From NCBI GenBank assembly GCA_012516115.1, contig JAAYXC010000118.1:1-6139 (forward strand): 6,139 nt of DNA, written 5' to 3'. A program made the translations under genes and the position numbers. The DNA comes from Bacillota bacterium (lineage in GTDB: Bacteria; Bacillota; UBA4882; JAAYXC01). Position 1 is the stretch's first letter. Every line of letters begins with the position of its first letter. This document shows, one piece after another, positions 1 through 5,464 of this stretch. The notes under the pieces are model-generated. The model had not been told where the DNA came from. It was given only the letters and a program-made list of their open reading frames with translations, and ran no database searches.

Positions 1-3
1 GGA

Positions 4-20
4 TTAATAAAATTTATTAA
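4..20. repeat. AT-only perfect palindrome downstream of the Gx gene
   Basis: Two 8-nt arms (TTAATAAA and TTTATTAA) flank a single A. It lies about 40 bp beyond the stop codon of the Gx transporter gene, next to the 9-nt repeat array. It has no GC stem or T tract on the minus strand, so it does not look like an intrinsic terminator. It may be part of the AT-rich repeat element that begins here and runs out of the window. Confidence 0.5.
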
Positions 21-36
21 ATCATAAAGTGAATAA

Positions 37-110
37 TAATCCGTTTAATCCTGTTAATCATGTTAATCCTGTCCATTATCCTTCGTGGATGTTTCTTCGT
101 CTCCTTCGTG
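37..110 (-). repeat. 9-nt-period repeat array overlapping the 3' end of the Gx gene
   Basis: Read on the minus strand, 110-93 holds two contiguous 9-mers (CACGAAGGA, GACGAAGAA). After a 5-nt break comes another CACGAAGGA at 87-79. Four contiguous 9-mers then follow at 72-37: ACAGGATTA, ACATGATTA, ACAGGATTA, AACGGATTA. The two sub-arrays have different units but the same 9-nt period. The same period occurs in the CACAAAGAA arrays at 2309-2335 and 2498-2533. Short arrays of this appearance are, from general knowledge, seen between genes in many unrelated bacterial genomes; I know of no established function. The left part of the array is noncoding and the right part is translated. Confidence 0.8.
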
Positions 111-686
111 CCCGTCGTTCCTGTAAGCACCCGGCGCAGTGGTCATCAATCGCCCCACCACCCTCTTCGCCAGCCAACCGGTGACAAGGCCCGCCGGGAG
201 CCCTAAAAGGACGAGCCAGGGCAGGAGGAAAGGAGAGGCCGCCCCGGGCAAAACAACCCCGAGGGCGAGGAACTGTCCTAGATTATGCGAGACCGCTCCG
301 ACCATGCTCGTCCCGATGACGCTCACACCGGGTACGTGACGAACGAGCCCCATAGCGAAAAGGCTTAAAACGGCGCCGCCGAGACTAAGCCAAAAAGCGG
401 GCGCCCCCAGCGTGCCGGTGAAAACGGCGACCAAAAGGACCCGGCCGCCGGCCACCGCGGCGGCCGCACCGAACCCTTCCATCTCCAAGGCCACCAAAGT
501 GGCGAGATTGGCCAGGCCCAACTTGGCCCCGGGGACCGGGAGGAACATCCCCCAGGGTAAAATGGTGTTCTCCAAGACGGCCAAGGCCAAGCCCGAGGCG
601 AGCAAGGCGCCGAGACGGGCCGTCCGTCGGACGGGATAACGGGCTTCGTCCTTCATGGGGCATTCGCCGGTCCGTTCCTCATGCAT
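63..686 (-). CDS. Gx transporter family membrane protein (Hpre_diP_synt_I family)
   Basis: A 207-aa multispanning inner-membrane protein of the family often misnamed 'heptaprenyl diphosphate synthase component I'. It is now usually called Gx transporter; its substrate is unknown. Family signatures are visible: PGAKLGLANLATL at residues 52-64, GGRVLLVAVFTGTL at 80-93, and SVIGTSMVGAVSHNLGQ at 122-138. About five or six hydrophobic segments lie between residues 22 and 175, and a basic loop (KRVVGR) ends the membrane part. The ATG start overlaps the rex stop by 8 nt (TATGCATGA), so the gene is probably translated by coupling in a rex operon. An internal ATG at 656 has no better ribosome binding site. 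The last 15 residues (H193 to D207) and the stop codon are encoded by the 9-nt repeat array, giving a charged tail that the membrane fold does not explain. Family assignment is firm; the transported molecule is not known. Confidence 0.87.
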   Translation of the reverse strand: MHEERTGECPMKDEARYPVRRTARLGALLASGLALAVLENTILPWGMFLPVPGAKLGLANLATLVALEMEGFGAAAAVAGGRVLLVAVFTGTLGAPAFWLSLGGAVLSLFAMGLVRHVPGVSVIGTSMVGAVSHNLGQFLALGVVLPGAASPFLLPWLVLLGLPAGLVTGWLAKRVVGRLMTTAPGAYRNDGHEGDEETSTKDNGQD

Positions 687-1314
687 AGTAAGCTAGAGCT
701 TCCAGTTCCAGGCCCACGTCGGTGGTGTGGACGACCACCCCCGGAGGGACCTTGAGGCTTACAGGGGCGAAGTTAAGGAAGGCCCGGACACCCAGGCGGA
801 TAGCCCGGTCCACCAAGGCCTGGGCCTCGGTGGCCGGCACCGCGAGGATCAAGATCCTAATCCCGAGAGCAAGGAGGCTCTCTTCGAGTTTTGCCACGTC
901 CTGGATGACCAGGTCACCGACGGTGGTACCGATCTTCTGCGGATCTTTATCGAAGATGGCCATCAGGCAGGTACCGCCCGGATGACGGCGTTCCCTCTCC
1001 TGGTCGTAGCGGGCCACGGCCAAGCCCAGGTGCCCGGCGCCGATAAGGCCCACGGGAATAAGCCGGTCGAGACCGAGGATGCGGCGAAGCTCCCGGCGGA
1101 GAAGGGCCGTCCGGTAACCCACCCCCTGCTTGCCGAAGACCCCGAAATTGGTTAGGTCTTTTCGCACCTGACCGGGGCTGATCCCGGTAAGGCGCCCGAT
1201 TTCCTGCGAAGAAACGATGGGGCTCTCCGTCTCGTTCAACTCTTCCAATACTCGGAGGTAGACGGGGAGTCGACGGACGACGACCTCGGGTACGCGCCCG
1301 CTCCGCGCGCTCAT
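679..1314 (-). CDS. rex: Redox-sensing transcriptional repressor Rex
   Basis: Rex binds operator DNA when NAD+ predominates and lets go when NADH rises, so it controls fermentation, hydrogenase and respiratory genes according to redox state. From the ATG at 1314 the protein is 211 aa, the usual Rex length. The N-terminal winged helix (about residues 10-80) contains RLPVYLRVL, a recognition-helix region ending RKDLTNFG, and GKQGVGY at 61-67. The Rossmann domain has the dinucleotide loop GAGHLG (92-97) and an acidic turn FDKDP (121-125). The C-terminal motif NFAPV (181-185) and the ending ELEALAYY are typical of the family and belong to the dimer-forming, domain-swapped helix. An in-frame TTG at 1353 would add 13 residues, but the ATG at 1314 with AGGA and GGAGG upstream fits better. 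The gene overlaps the Gx transporter gene by 8 nt. I see no clear Rex operator (TTGTGA-N-TCACAA type) in the window. Confidence 0.95.
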   Translation of the reverse strand: MSARSGRVPEVVVRRLPVYLRVLEELNETESPIVSSQEIGRLTGISPGQVRKDLTNFGVFGKQGVGYRTALLRRELRRILGLDRLIPVGLIGAGHLGLAVARYDQERERRHPGGTCLMAIFDKDPQKIGTTVGDLVIQDVAKLEESLLALGIRILILAVPATEAQALVDRAIRLGVRAFLNFAPVSLKVPPGVVVHTTDVGLELEALAYYA

Positions 1315-1385
1315 ACCTTGTCCTGCACCTCCAAAATCCGCGCCGCTTTTCAAGACTCGGAGCCTCGCGACGGAGGGTATCCCTC

Positions 1386-1430
1386 ACCCCCGGCCTTTCC
1401 CCGGGCCCGTGGGGAGAAGGGAAAGGGGGT
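1386..1430. repeat. GC-rich imperfect hairpin repeat between uppP and rex
   Basis: The left arm (1386-1402, ACCCCC...TCCCC) can pair with the right arm (1411-1430, GGGGA...GGGGGT) around an 8-nt loop. The pairing is 6 bp, an internal loop, 4 bp, a bulge, then 5 bp. A smaller dyad, GAGGG-tat-CCCTC, sits beside it at 1373-1385. The CCCTCACCCC...GGGGAGAAGGG pattern resembles the dispersed palindromic repeats found between genes in many GC-rich bacteria. It fills much of the 175-nt uppP-rex gap (1315-1489), in which I see no gene and no convincing promoter. On the minus strand there is no T tract after it, so a simple terminator is unlikely. Confidence 0.6.
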
Positions 1431-1489
1431 AGGACGAAACTCCCGGGCCTTCTTTGCAAGGGATGAGTTCACCCATCCAGAACCCGGGG

Positions 1490-2278
1490 TTAAGAAAGGG
1501 CCAGATAAAGCAGAAAGGCCCCGGCGGCCGCCCAGCAATAGACGGCAAAGGGCCGTAACCGGCCGCGGGAAAGATGACGCAAAAAGAAGGCGATACTCAC
1601 CGTACCCGCCACGGCCGCGGCGATAAAACCGAAGAAATAAGGAAAGGCCAACTTCCCTCCGGCCGCCCCCGCGAGGGAACGGGACTCGACCAGTCCGGCC
1701 CCGAGGATGGCCGGGATGGAGAGGAGGAAAGAGAAACGGGCCGCCGCGGTCCGCCCCAGTCCCCGCCAGAGCCCGAAGGCGATGGTCGCGCCCGAACGGG
1801 AGATCCCCGGTACGACGGCCAGGGCCTGTCCCACGCCGATAAACAGGGCATCGGCCGGACCCATCGCGTCAAGATCCTTTCCTCCTGCCCCACGGCGTTC
1901 GGCCAAAATGACAAGAAAACCGGTGAAGGCCAGCTGCCAGGCGGTGGCGGCCGGCGCGGCGAAGGCCCGTTCGATCCAATCGTGGGCCAAAACCCCGAAA
2001 ACTCCGGCTGGGACGCTGCCGATGAGCAAAAGGAGGAAAAGCCGGCGGGCCTCGCTGCGGCCCTGCCAGGCTTCTCTTATCAGCCGGACCAGATCGCGGG
2101 CGAAATACCCCGCCACGGCCAGAAGGGTCCCGAGATGCAAGAGGACGTCGAAGGCCAGGGGCGGATGGGCGAGGCCCAAGAGCTTCGGGACGAAGACCAG
2201 GTGGGCGGAGCTGCTTACGGGAAGGACCTCCGTTACCCCCTGGACGATCCCCAAGACCACCGCTTGCCAGACGGCCAT
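1490..2278 (-). CDS. uppP: Undecaprenyl-diphosphatase UppP (BacA family)
   Basis: An integral membrane phosphatase that converts undecaprenyl diphosphate to the monophosphate, renewing the lipid carrier for peptidoglycan and other wall polymers. Extra activity of the family is known to give bacitracin resistance. From the ATG at 2278 it has 262 aa, normal for the family. The two catalytic signatures are intact: QGVTEVLPVSSSAHL (13-27, with the key E17 and H26) and PGISRSGATIA (157-167, with R161). The conserved FDVLLHLGTLLAV stretch lies at 43-55. Several hydrophobic helices span the rest to the C terminus. The start is set by AGGAG at 2286-2290, 7 nt before the ATG. An in-frame GTG at 2329 would add 17 residues, but these come from the 9-nt repeat array and are unlike the family. 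The gene has no close upstream partner: the repeat-bearing AT-rich stretch separates it from secF. Confidence 0.95.
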   Translation of the reverse strand: MAVWQAVVLGIVQGVTEVLPVSSSAHLVFVPKLLGLAHPPLAFDVLLHLGTLLAVAGYFARDLVRLIREAWQGRSEARRLFLLLLIGSVPAGVFGVLAHDWIERAFAAPAATAWQLAFTGFLVILAERRGAGGKDLDAMGPADALFIGVGQALAVVPGISRSGATIAFGLWRGLGRTAAARFSFLLSIPAILGAGLVESRSLAGAAGGKLAFPYFFGFIAAAVAGTVSIAFFLRHLSRGRLRPFAVYCWAAAGAFLLYLALS

Positions 2279-2285
2279 CGCCCAT

Positions 2286-2290
2286 CTCCT
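2286..2290 (-). promoter_or_regulatory. Ribosome binding site deciding the uppP start
   Basis: AGGAG on the minus strand stands 7 nt before the ATG at 2278. It supports this ATG over the upstream in-frame GTG at 2329, which has only repeat sequence before it. Confidence 0.8.
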
Positions 2291-2308
2291 CTTCTCTATT
2301 TTATCTCT

Positions 2309-2335
2309 CACAGAGATCACAAAGAACACAAAGAA
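2309..2335 (+). repeat. 9-nt repeat array, CACAAAGAA type (left arm)
   Basis: Three contiguous 9-mers on the plus strand: CACAGAGAT (2309-2317), CACAAAGAA (2318-2326) and CACAAAGAA (2327-2335). They lie in the 5' leader of uppP and are inverted relative to the array at 2498-2533. Because the period is three codons and the units contain no stop in this reading, the array is open in frame with uppP and invites a false N-terminal extension. Confidence 0.85.
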
Positions 2336-2497
2336 AAAATTATTGAAGACTTCTAAAAAGGTCGGCTTAATTGTTTAAGAATGCGATGCCCTTGACGAAA
2401 AAATCCAGCTAAATCAATTTTAGATTAGTAAATAACGTTTCTTGGCTAGACTTTTTCAAAGTTCTCATCATTAATAATAAATACCCTATTATCATAT

Positions 2498-2533
2498 TAT
2501 CTTTGCGATCTTTGTGGACTTTGTTTCTTTGTG
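2498..2533 (-). repeat. 9-nt repeat array, CACAAAGAA type (right arm)
   Basis: Four units share CTTTG on the plus strand, starting at 2501, 2510, 2519 and 2527 (spacing 9, 9 and 8). On the minus strand these read as CACAAAG-like units. The array is the inverted counterpart of 2309-2335: with one gap, the two align at most positions over about 25 nt. In a transcript running from secF to uppP they could pair and enclose the AT-rich core. Confidence 0.8.
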
Positions 2534-2572
2534 AAATAAATCGATTTAATCACCGAAAACATAGAAATTGAT

Positions 2573-3526
2573 CTACTTCGCTGTCACTGCCACCTTTCCG
2601 CCGAGCTGCCGGCGTTCCTCCCAGCCCTTCCAGATGGCCCAGATGGGGCTGGCGATGAAGATCGAAGAATAGGTGCCGAAAGTGATCCCCACGATCAAGG
2701 CCAGGCAGAACTCTTTGATGCTCTCCACCCCCACCACATACAGGACGAGGCTGGCCAGCACGGTGGTGGCCGAGGTATTGAGTGAACGCCGCATGGTCTG
2801 GAGGATGCTCTCGTTCATCAGTTCGTCGAAGCTCTGTCCTTTCCGCCGGTTGCGCAAATTCTCCCGCACGCGGTCGAAGACCACGATGGTATCGTTGATA
2901 GAGTAACCGATAATGGTAAGGAGCGCGGCGATGATGGCGCTCGTGATCTCCTTCTGCAGGAGGGCGAAGACCCCGATCACCACCAGGGTGTCGTGAATAA
3001 GGGCCACCACCCCGGCCACCCCGGACTTGAACTCGAACCGGAAAGCAATGTAGATCAAGATCAGGATCGAGGCAATTACCACGGCCAGAAAGGCGTTTCG
3101 TACCGTCTCCCGGCCGATGGCCGGATCGACCATGGCGATCTGGAGCCGTTCGCGCGGGACTTCGCCCCCGAAGTATTCGTTCAACGCGGCCAGAACGACG
3201 CGCTGCTCGGCCCAGCCTTTCAAGGCGCGCGTCTTGATAATGATCCCGTAGACGTTCTCGCCGGTGGTGACGTCACGGTGCGAATAAGGCTGGGGAGGAG
3301 CGGGTTTCAGCCGGAGCGCCGCCAGGTCCCCCGAGACGAGCAACCGCTGGATGGCGCCGGAATTGACCCTGGCGTACTGCTCGGCGGTCAAAGGGTACCG
3401 GATGGTGGTCCCGCCGGTGAAATCGATGCCCTCGTTTAGCCCGAAGACCGCCCAGGCAGCCAGACTTGCCGCGATATTAAAAAGGAAGATCCCAATAAAA
3501 AGCCATTTATAACGCATCAGGTTCAT
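2573..3526 (-). CDS. secF: Protein translocase subunit SecF
   Basis: SecF pairs with SecD in the membrane. The complex uses the proton gradient to pull and release exported proteins on the outer side of the SecYEG channel. The 317-aa protein has the RND-like SecF layout: first membrane helix at about 8-28, GIDFTGGT at 33-40, an external domain to about residue 135 ending in DPAIGRE, then five membrane helices. Conserved motifs are GYSINDTIVVFDR at 207-219, with the acidic D212 thought to take part in proton transfer, and MRRSLNTSATT at 245-255, with the conserved R247. The ending ALIVGITFGTYSSIFIASP is typical. Start choice is clear: GGGGAGG lies 7 nt before the ATG. The gene begins 16 nt after the secD stop, so the two are co-transcribed. 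Confidence 0.97.
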   Translation of the reverse strand: MNLMRYKWLFIGIFLFNIAASLAAWAVFGLNEGIDFTGGTTIRYPLTAEQYARVNSGAIQRLLVSGDLAALRLKPAPPQPYSHRDVTTGENVYGIIIKTRALKGWAEQRVVLAALNEYFGGEVPRERLQIAMVDPAIGRETVRNAFLAVVIASILILIYIAFRFEFKSGVAGVVALIHDTLVVIGVFALLQKEITSAIIAALLTIIGYSINDTIVVFDRVRENLRNRRKGQSFDELMNESILQTMRRSLNTSATTVLASLVLYVVGVESIKEFCLALIVGITFGTYSSIFIASPIWAIWKGWEERRQLGGKVAVTAK

Positions 3527-3533
3527 GGCCCAG

Positions 3534-3540
3534 CCTCCCC
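3534..3540 (-). promoter_or_regulatory. Ribosome binding site of secF
   Basis: GGGGAGG with a 7-nt spacer to the ATG at 3526, placed inside the 16-nt secD-secF gap. It fixes the start and suggests closely linked translation of the two subunits. Confidence 0.8.
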
Positions 3541-3542
3541 TC

Positions 3543-5084
3543 TCATGCTCCGAAATGGCTGAGGAAACGGTCCGGGTCGCGGTCGATGAGCATCTCCAGG
3601 AAGACCCTGGTCACGAAAAGTGCGGTGAACATGCTCACCAGGATACCGATGGACAGGGTAACCGCGAAACCGCGCACCGCCCCGTAACCGAAGAAGAGGA
3701 GCACGAGCGCGATGATAATCGTCGTCAGGTTGGAGTCGAAGATGGTCCAGAAAGCCCGAGAGAACCCGGCGGCCACGGCCGGCCGGACCCGCTTGCCGAG
3801 TCTGATCTCGTCCTTGATCCGCTCAAAGATGATGATGTTGGCGTCCACGGCCATGCCGATGGAGAGGATCAACCCGGCCACACCCGTCAGGGTCAAGACG
3901 CCGCGCAAAAGAGCCATGCTAAGAAGGACTAAAGCCGCATATAAGACGAGTGCCAGATCGGCCAGGACCCCCATGAGCCCGTAGAAAAGGACCATAAAAA
4001 AGATTACCAATACGATCCCGGCCACCCCGGCGATGAGGCTCTGCCGGACGATCTCCTTGCCCAAAGTCGGCGCCACCTGGTTGATGGCCAGATTGCGCAG
4101 GGAGATGGGAAGCGCGCCCGCCTGCATGAGCACGGCGTAACGCTTGGCCTCCTCGATGGTAGCGCGGCCCATGCGGATGACCCCTTTGCCGTCCAGGATC
4201 GGTTCCTCGATGATGGGGTTCATCAACTCTTCCTCGTCGAGATGGATGGCCATGTACTGACCTTTATACTTCTGGGTTAGGTAACGGAAACGGGTAGCCC
4301 CTTCCCTACCGAACTCGAAAAAGATCACTACCTGGCCGTTATCGTACCCGGCCCGGGCGGTCTTGAGGTCGTCGCCGTACATGACCGGCTTGCCGTCGAT
4401 GCGGAAGTTCAACCTCCCCGTCCGCTGGAGGATCTCTTGAGCTTCCTTCTCGCTCGTCACCCCGGGCAACTGAACGACGATCCGTCCGTGTTCTTTATCA
4501 AGCCGGATATCCGGTTCGGAAAGACCCAGACGATTGATCCGGTCGGCCAGGATGATCTTCGCCCGCTCCAGGGCATCCTCCGGGAAGTCCCTCGGCGACT
4601 GGGTCACGGTGGCCTCGATCTCTTGACCCACCTGCTGGTAACGAAGCTCCAGGTGGAGGGTGTTACCTTCGCGCTCCACGTTCAAGGTCTCGGGAAGTAC
4701 CCCGGTGGCCAGAACCCGCTCCGCTTCCCCGGTATCGGCGAAAATGAATCGAAGTCCTTCATACTTGTCGATCTCGAGCAATCCGAGCTTCTGGATCCTC
4801 GGCGGGGATACCCGAACACGTTCGATCTTCTCGGCGAGCACGGTCCCCACCTCATCGAGGACGTCCGTGCTCACCCGATAGTCCGGCCCCAGGATTATCT
4901 CCAGTCCGCCTTTAAGGTCGAGCCCCTGGCGAATAGGTTGGCCGTTGAAGAAACCTTTGGCGTCCGCGGTACCGAATGCCTGCTGGACTTTGGCCACAAG
5001 CGGCGGATATATGATTACAAGGGAGATTACGGCCAAAATAACGATCGCCCAGAACCGCCAACGAAGATCCGCGCGCAAGTGCAT
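3543..5084 (-). CDS. secD: Protein translocase subunit SecD
   Basis: The larger partner of SecF in the proton-driven export complex. The 513-aa protein has one N-terminal membrane helix (about 10-30), a large external region (about 35-340), and five membrane helices to the end. Signatures are GLDLKGG at 54-60, DRINRLGLSEPDIR at 181-194, QLPGV at 205-209, QAGALPISLRN at 321-331, and GMAVDANIIIFERIKDE at 410-426. D414 is the conserved acidic residue in a membrane helix linked to proton flow. It is longer than the roughly 400-420 aa I expect for many clostridial SecD proteins and shorter than the 615 aa of E. coli, so its outer domain is of intermediate size. The annotated ATG has its GGAGG only 2 nt away; a TTG two codons later (5078) has an 8-nt spacer and may be the true start. 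The small membrane-protein gene ends 24 nt upstream. Confidence 0.96.
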   Translation of the reverse strand: MHLRADLRWRFWAIVILAVISLVIIYPPLVAKVQQAFGTADAKGFFNGQPIRQGLDLKGGLEIILGPDYRVSTDVLDEVGTVLAEKIERVRVSPPRIQKLGLLEIDKYEGLRFIFADTGEAERVLATGVLPETLNVEREGNTLHLELRYQQVGQEIEATVTQSPRDFPEDALERAKIILADRINRLGLSEPDIRLDKEHGRIVVQLPGVTSEKEAQEILQRTGRLNFRIDGKPVMYGDDLKTARAGYDNGQVVIFFEFGREGATRFRYLTQKYKGQYMAIHLDEEELMNPIIEEPILDGKGVIRMGRATIEEAKRYAVLMQAGALPISLRNLAINQVAPTLGKEIVRQSLIAGVAGIVLVIFFMVLFYGLMGVLADLALVLYAALVLLSMALLRGVLTLTGVAGLILSIGMAVDANIIIFERIKDEIRLGKRVRPAVAAGFSRAFWTIFDSNLTTIIIALVLLFFGYGAVRGFAVTLSIGILVSMFTALFVTRVFLEMLIDRDPDRFLSHFGA

Positions 5085-5086
5085 CT

Positions 5087-5091
5087 CCTCC
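5087..5091 (-). promoter_or_regulatory. Ribosome binding site of secD, unusually close to the ATG
   Basis: GGAGG within AGGGAGGAG runs directly into the ATG at 5084, leaving a 2-nt spacer. The in-frame TTG at 5078 is 8 nt away, the normal distance. CTCC just upstream could also fold onto GGAG with a GTAG loop and partly hide the site, so coupling to translation of the preceding small ORF is possible. Confidence 0.55.
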
Positions 5092-5108
5092 CTACGGAGT
5101 TTATATAA

Positions 5109-5264
5109 CTACCGTTTCGCCCCTCTGGTCGCCTTTACTTCCTCCGCCCGCCGGCGCTCGGCGTAAGACTCTTTGACCCACCGTTCCGCCTTGGCGCTTA
5201 AAACGTAGAAGAGGCCGAAAACGATGAAGACGAAGAGGAGCACACCGAAGGTTTCCGCGTTCAA
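5109..5264 (-). CDS. Small single-pass membrane protein between yajC and secD
   Basis: A 51-aa ORF that starts with TTG and would be missed by length filters. It begins MNAETFG, has one hydrophobic helix at about residues 7-23 (VLLFVFIVFGLFYVL), then a highly charged tail (AKAERWVKESYAERRRAEEV) ending TRGAKR. The positive-inside rule suggests the tail is cytoplasmic and the N terminus outside. Support for coding: AGGAGG stands 9 nt before the TTG, the protein has a sensible membrane-plus-amphipathic-tail design, and it fills the space ahead of secD with only 24 nt between. An in-frame ATG at 5282 would give 57 aa (adding MRRLRA) but has no ribosome binding site and would place AGGAGG inside the gene. 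I do not recognise the family. It could be an extra SecDF-YajC subunit, a regulatory leader peptide for secDF, or an unrelated small protein; its general look recalls CcoQ-like single-helix subunits, without any motif to support that. Confidence 0.7.
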   Translation of the reverse strand: MNAETFGVLLFVFIVFGLFYVLSAKAERWVKESYAERRRAEEVKATRGAKR

Positions 5265-5429
5265 GGCCCTCAACCTCCTCATAACCGATGGAGAATCGGT
5301 TCATCACAACGAAAGACCGGCGGTCAAAGCCGGCCGAAGAAAAAAGTCCTGCCGGCGGAAAAGCGCGGGGTCGTCTAAAACCAAAACCGCGCCATCCGCG
5401 CCGCTTTATAAAAATGTAACGGGCCACGT
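5265..5429 (-). other. Structured 5' leader of the secDF transcript
   Basis: About 165 nt separate the predicted transcription start from the TTG of the small ORF. Three hairpins can be drawn on the minus strand. One pairs GCGCGG with CCGCGC over an 18-nt loop (within about 5360-5395). One has 7-bp arms with one G-U pair, GGCCGGC at 5329-5335 with GCCGGTC at 5315-5321, loop 5322-5328. The third is a perfect 7-bp stem, AACCGAT with ATCGGTT (5283-5301), loop TCTCC, ending right before the AGGAGG of the small ORF. The TCTCC loop is complementary to that kind of ribosome binding site. No known riboswitch class is recognised. The second stem is followed only by TTTCGTT, a weak T tract, so attenuation is possible but unproven. 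Confidence 0.45.
5274..5279 (-). promoter_or_regulatory. Ribosome binding site of the small membrane-protein ORF
   Basis: A perfect AGGAGG, 9 nt before the TTG at 5264. A second in-frame TTG at 5271-5273 touches the site and is too close to be used. This site is the main reason to accept the small ORF and to choose TTG over the upstream ATG. Confidence 0.75.
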
Positions 5430-5435
5430 ATTTTC

Positions 5436-5464
5436 ATCTTAGATGTTCCGCCAGCGGTTGTCAA
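5436..5464 (-). promoter_or_regulatory. Sigma-A-type promoter for the small ORF-secD-secF unit
   Basis: Minus strand: a perfect -35 TTGACA at 5464-5459, a spacer of exactly 17 bp, and a -10 TAAGAT at 5441-5436 (4 of 6 to consensus). Transcription would start near 5429. It lies between yajC and the small ORF, so secDF can be expressed apart from tgt-yajC. Confidence 0.75.

Larger units (their letters stand above)
2279..2572. other. AT-rich gene-free interval between secF and uppP
   Basis: These 294 nt hold no credible ORF on either strand. The core (about 2336-2497) is strikingly AT-rich beside the GC-rich genes around it. The interval is bounded by two 9-nt-period arrays in inverted orientation (2309-2335 and 2498-2533) and also contains a 12-bp perfect palindrome, TAAATCGATTTA (2537-2548). 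I see no strong promoter or intrinsic terminator. Only weak matches, such as TTGAAA followed 17 bp later by GTTATT, are present on the minus strand. Any uppP promoter must nevertheless lie in this stretch unless uppP is transcribed from secDF. Confidence 0.7.

Noticed and set aside
37..110. CRISPR array
   Set aside because: Units are 9 nt and contiguous with no spacers of 25-40 nt; no cas gene is present.
2279..2329. N-terminal extension of UppP to a GTG at 2329
   Set aside because: The extra 17 residues are coded partly by the 9-nt repeat, do not fit the family, and the ATG at 2278 has a well-spaced AGGAG.
1574..2378. Long plus-strand ORFs opposite uppP (260 and 223 aa)
   Set aside because: They lie antisense to the well-supported uppP gene, have low-complexity charged or basic content typical of GC-rich shadow frames, and show no family motifs.
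2529..2536. TTGTGAAA as a Rex operator half-site
   Set aside because: No matching TTCACAA half follows at the required distance, and the sequence is explained by the CTTTGTG repeat array.
4437..5108. A 223-aa plus-strand ORF opposite secD
   Set aside because: It is antisense to a gene whose motifs are intact over the whole length. Its translation has no recognisable domain.
5101..5427. A 108-aa minus-strand GTG-start ORF covering the secDF leader and the small ORF
   Set aside because: It lacks a ribosome binding site, is full of arginine and glycine as expected of a shadow frame, and competes with the 51-aa frame, which has AGGAGG and a clear membrane helix.
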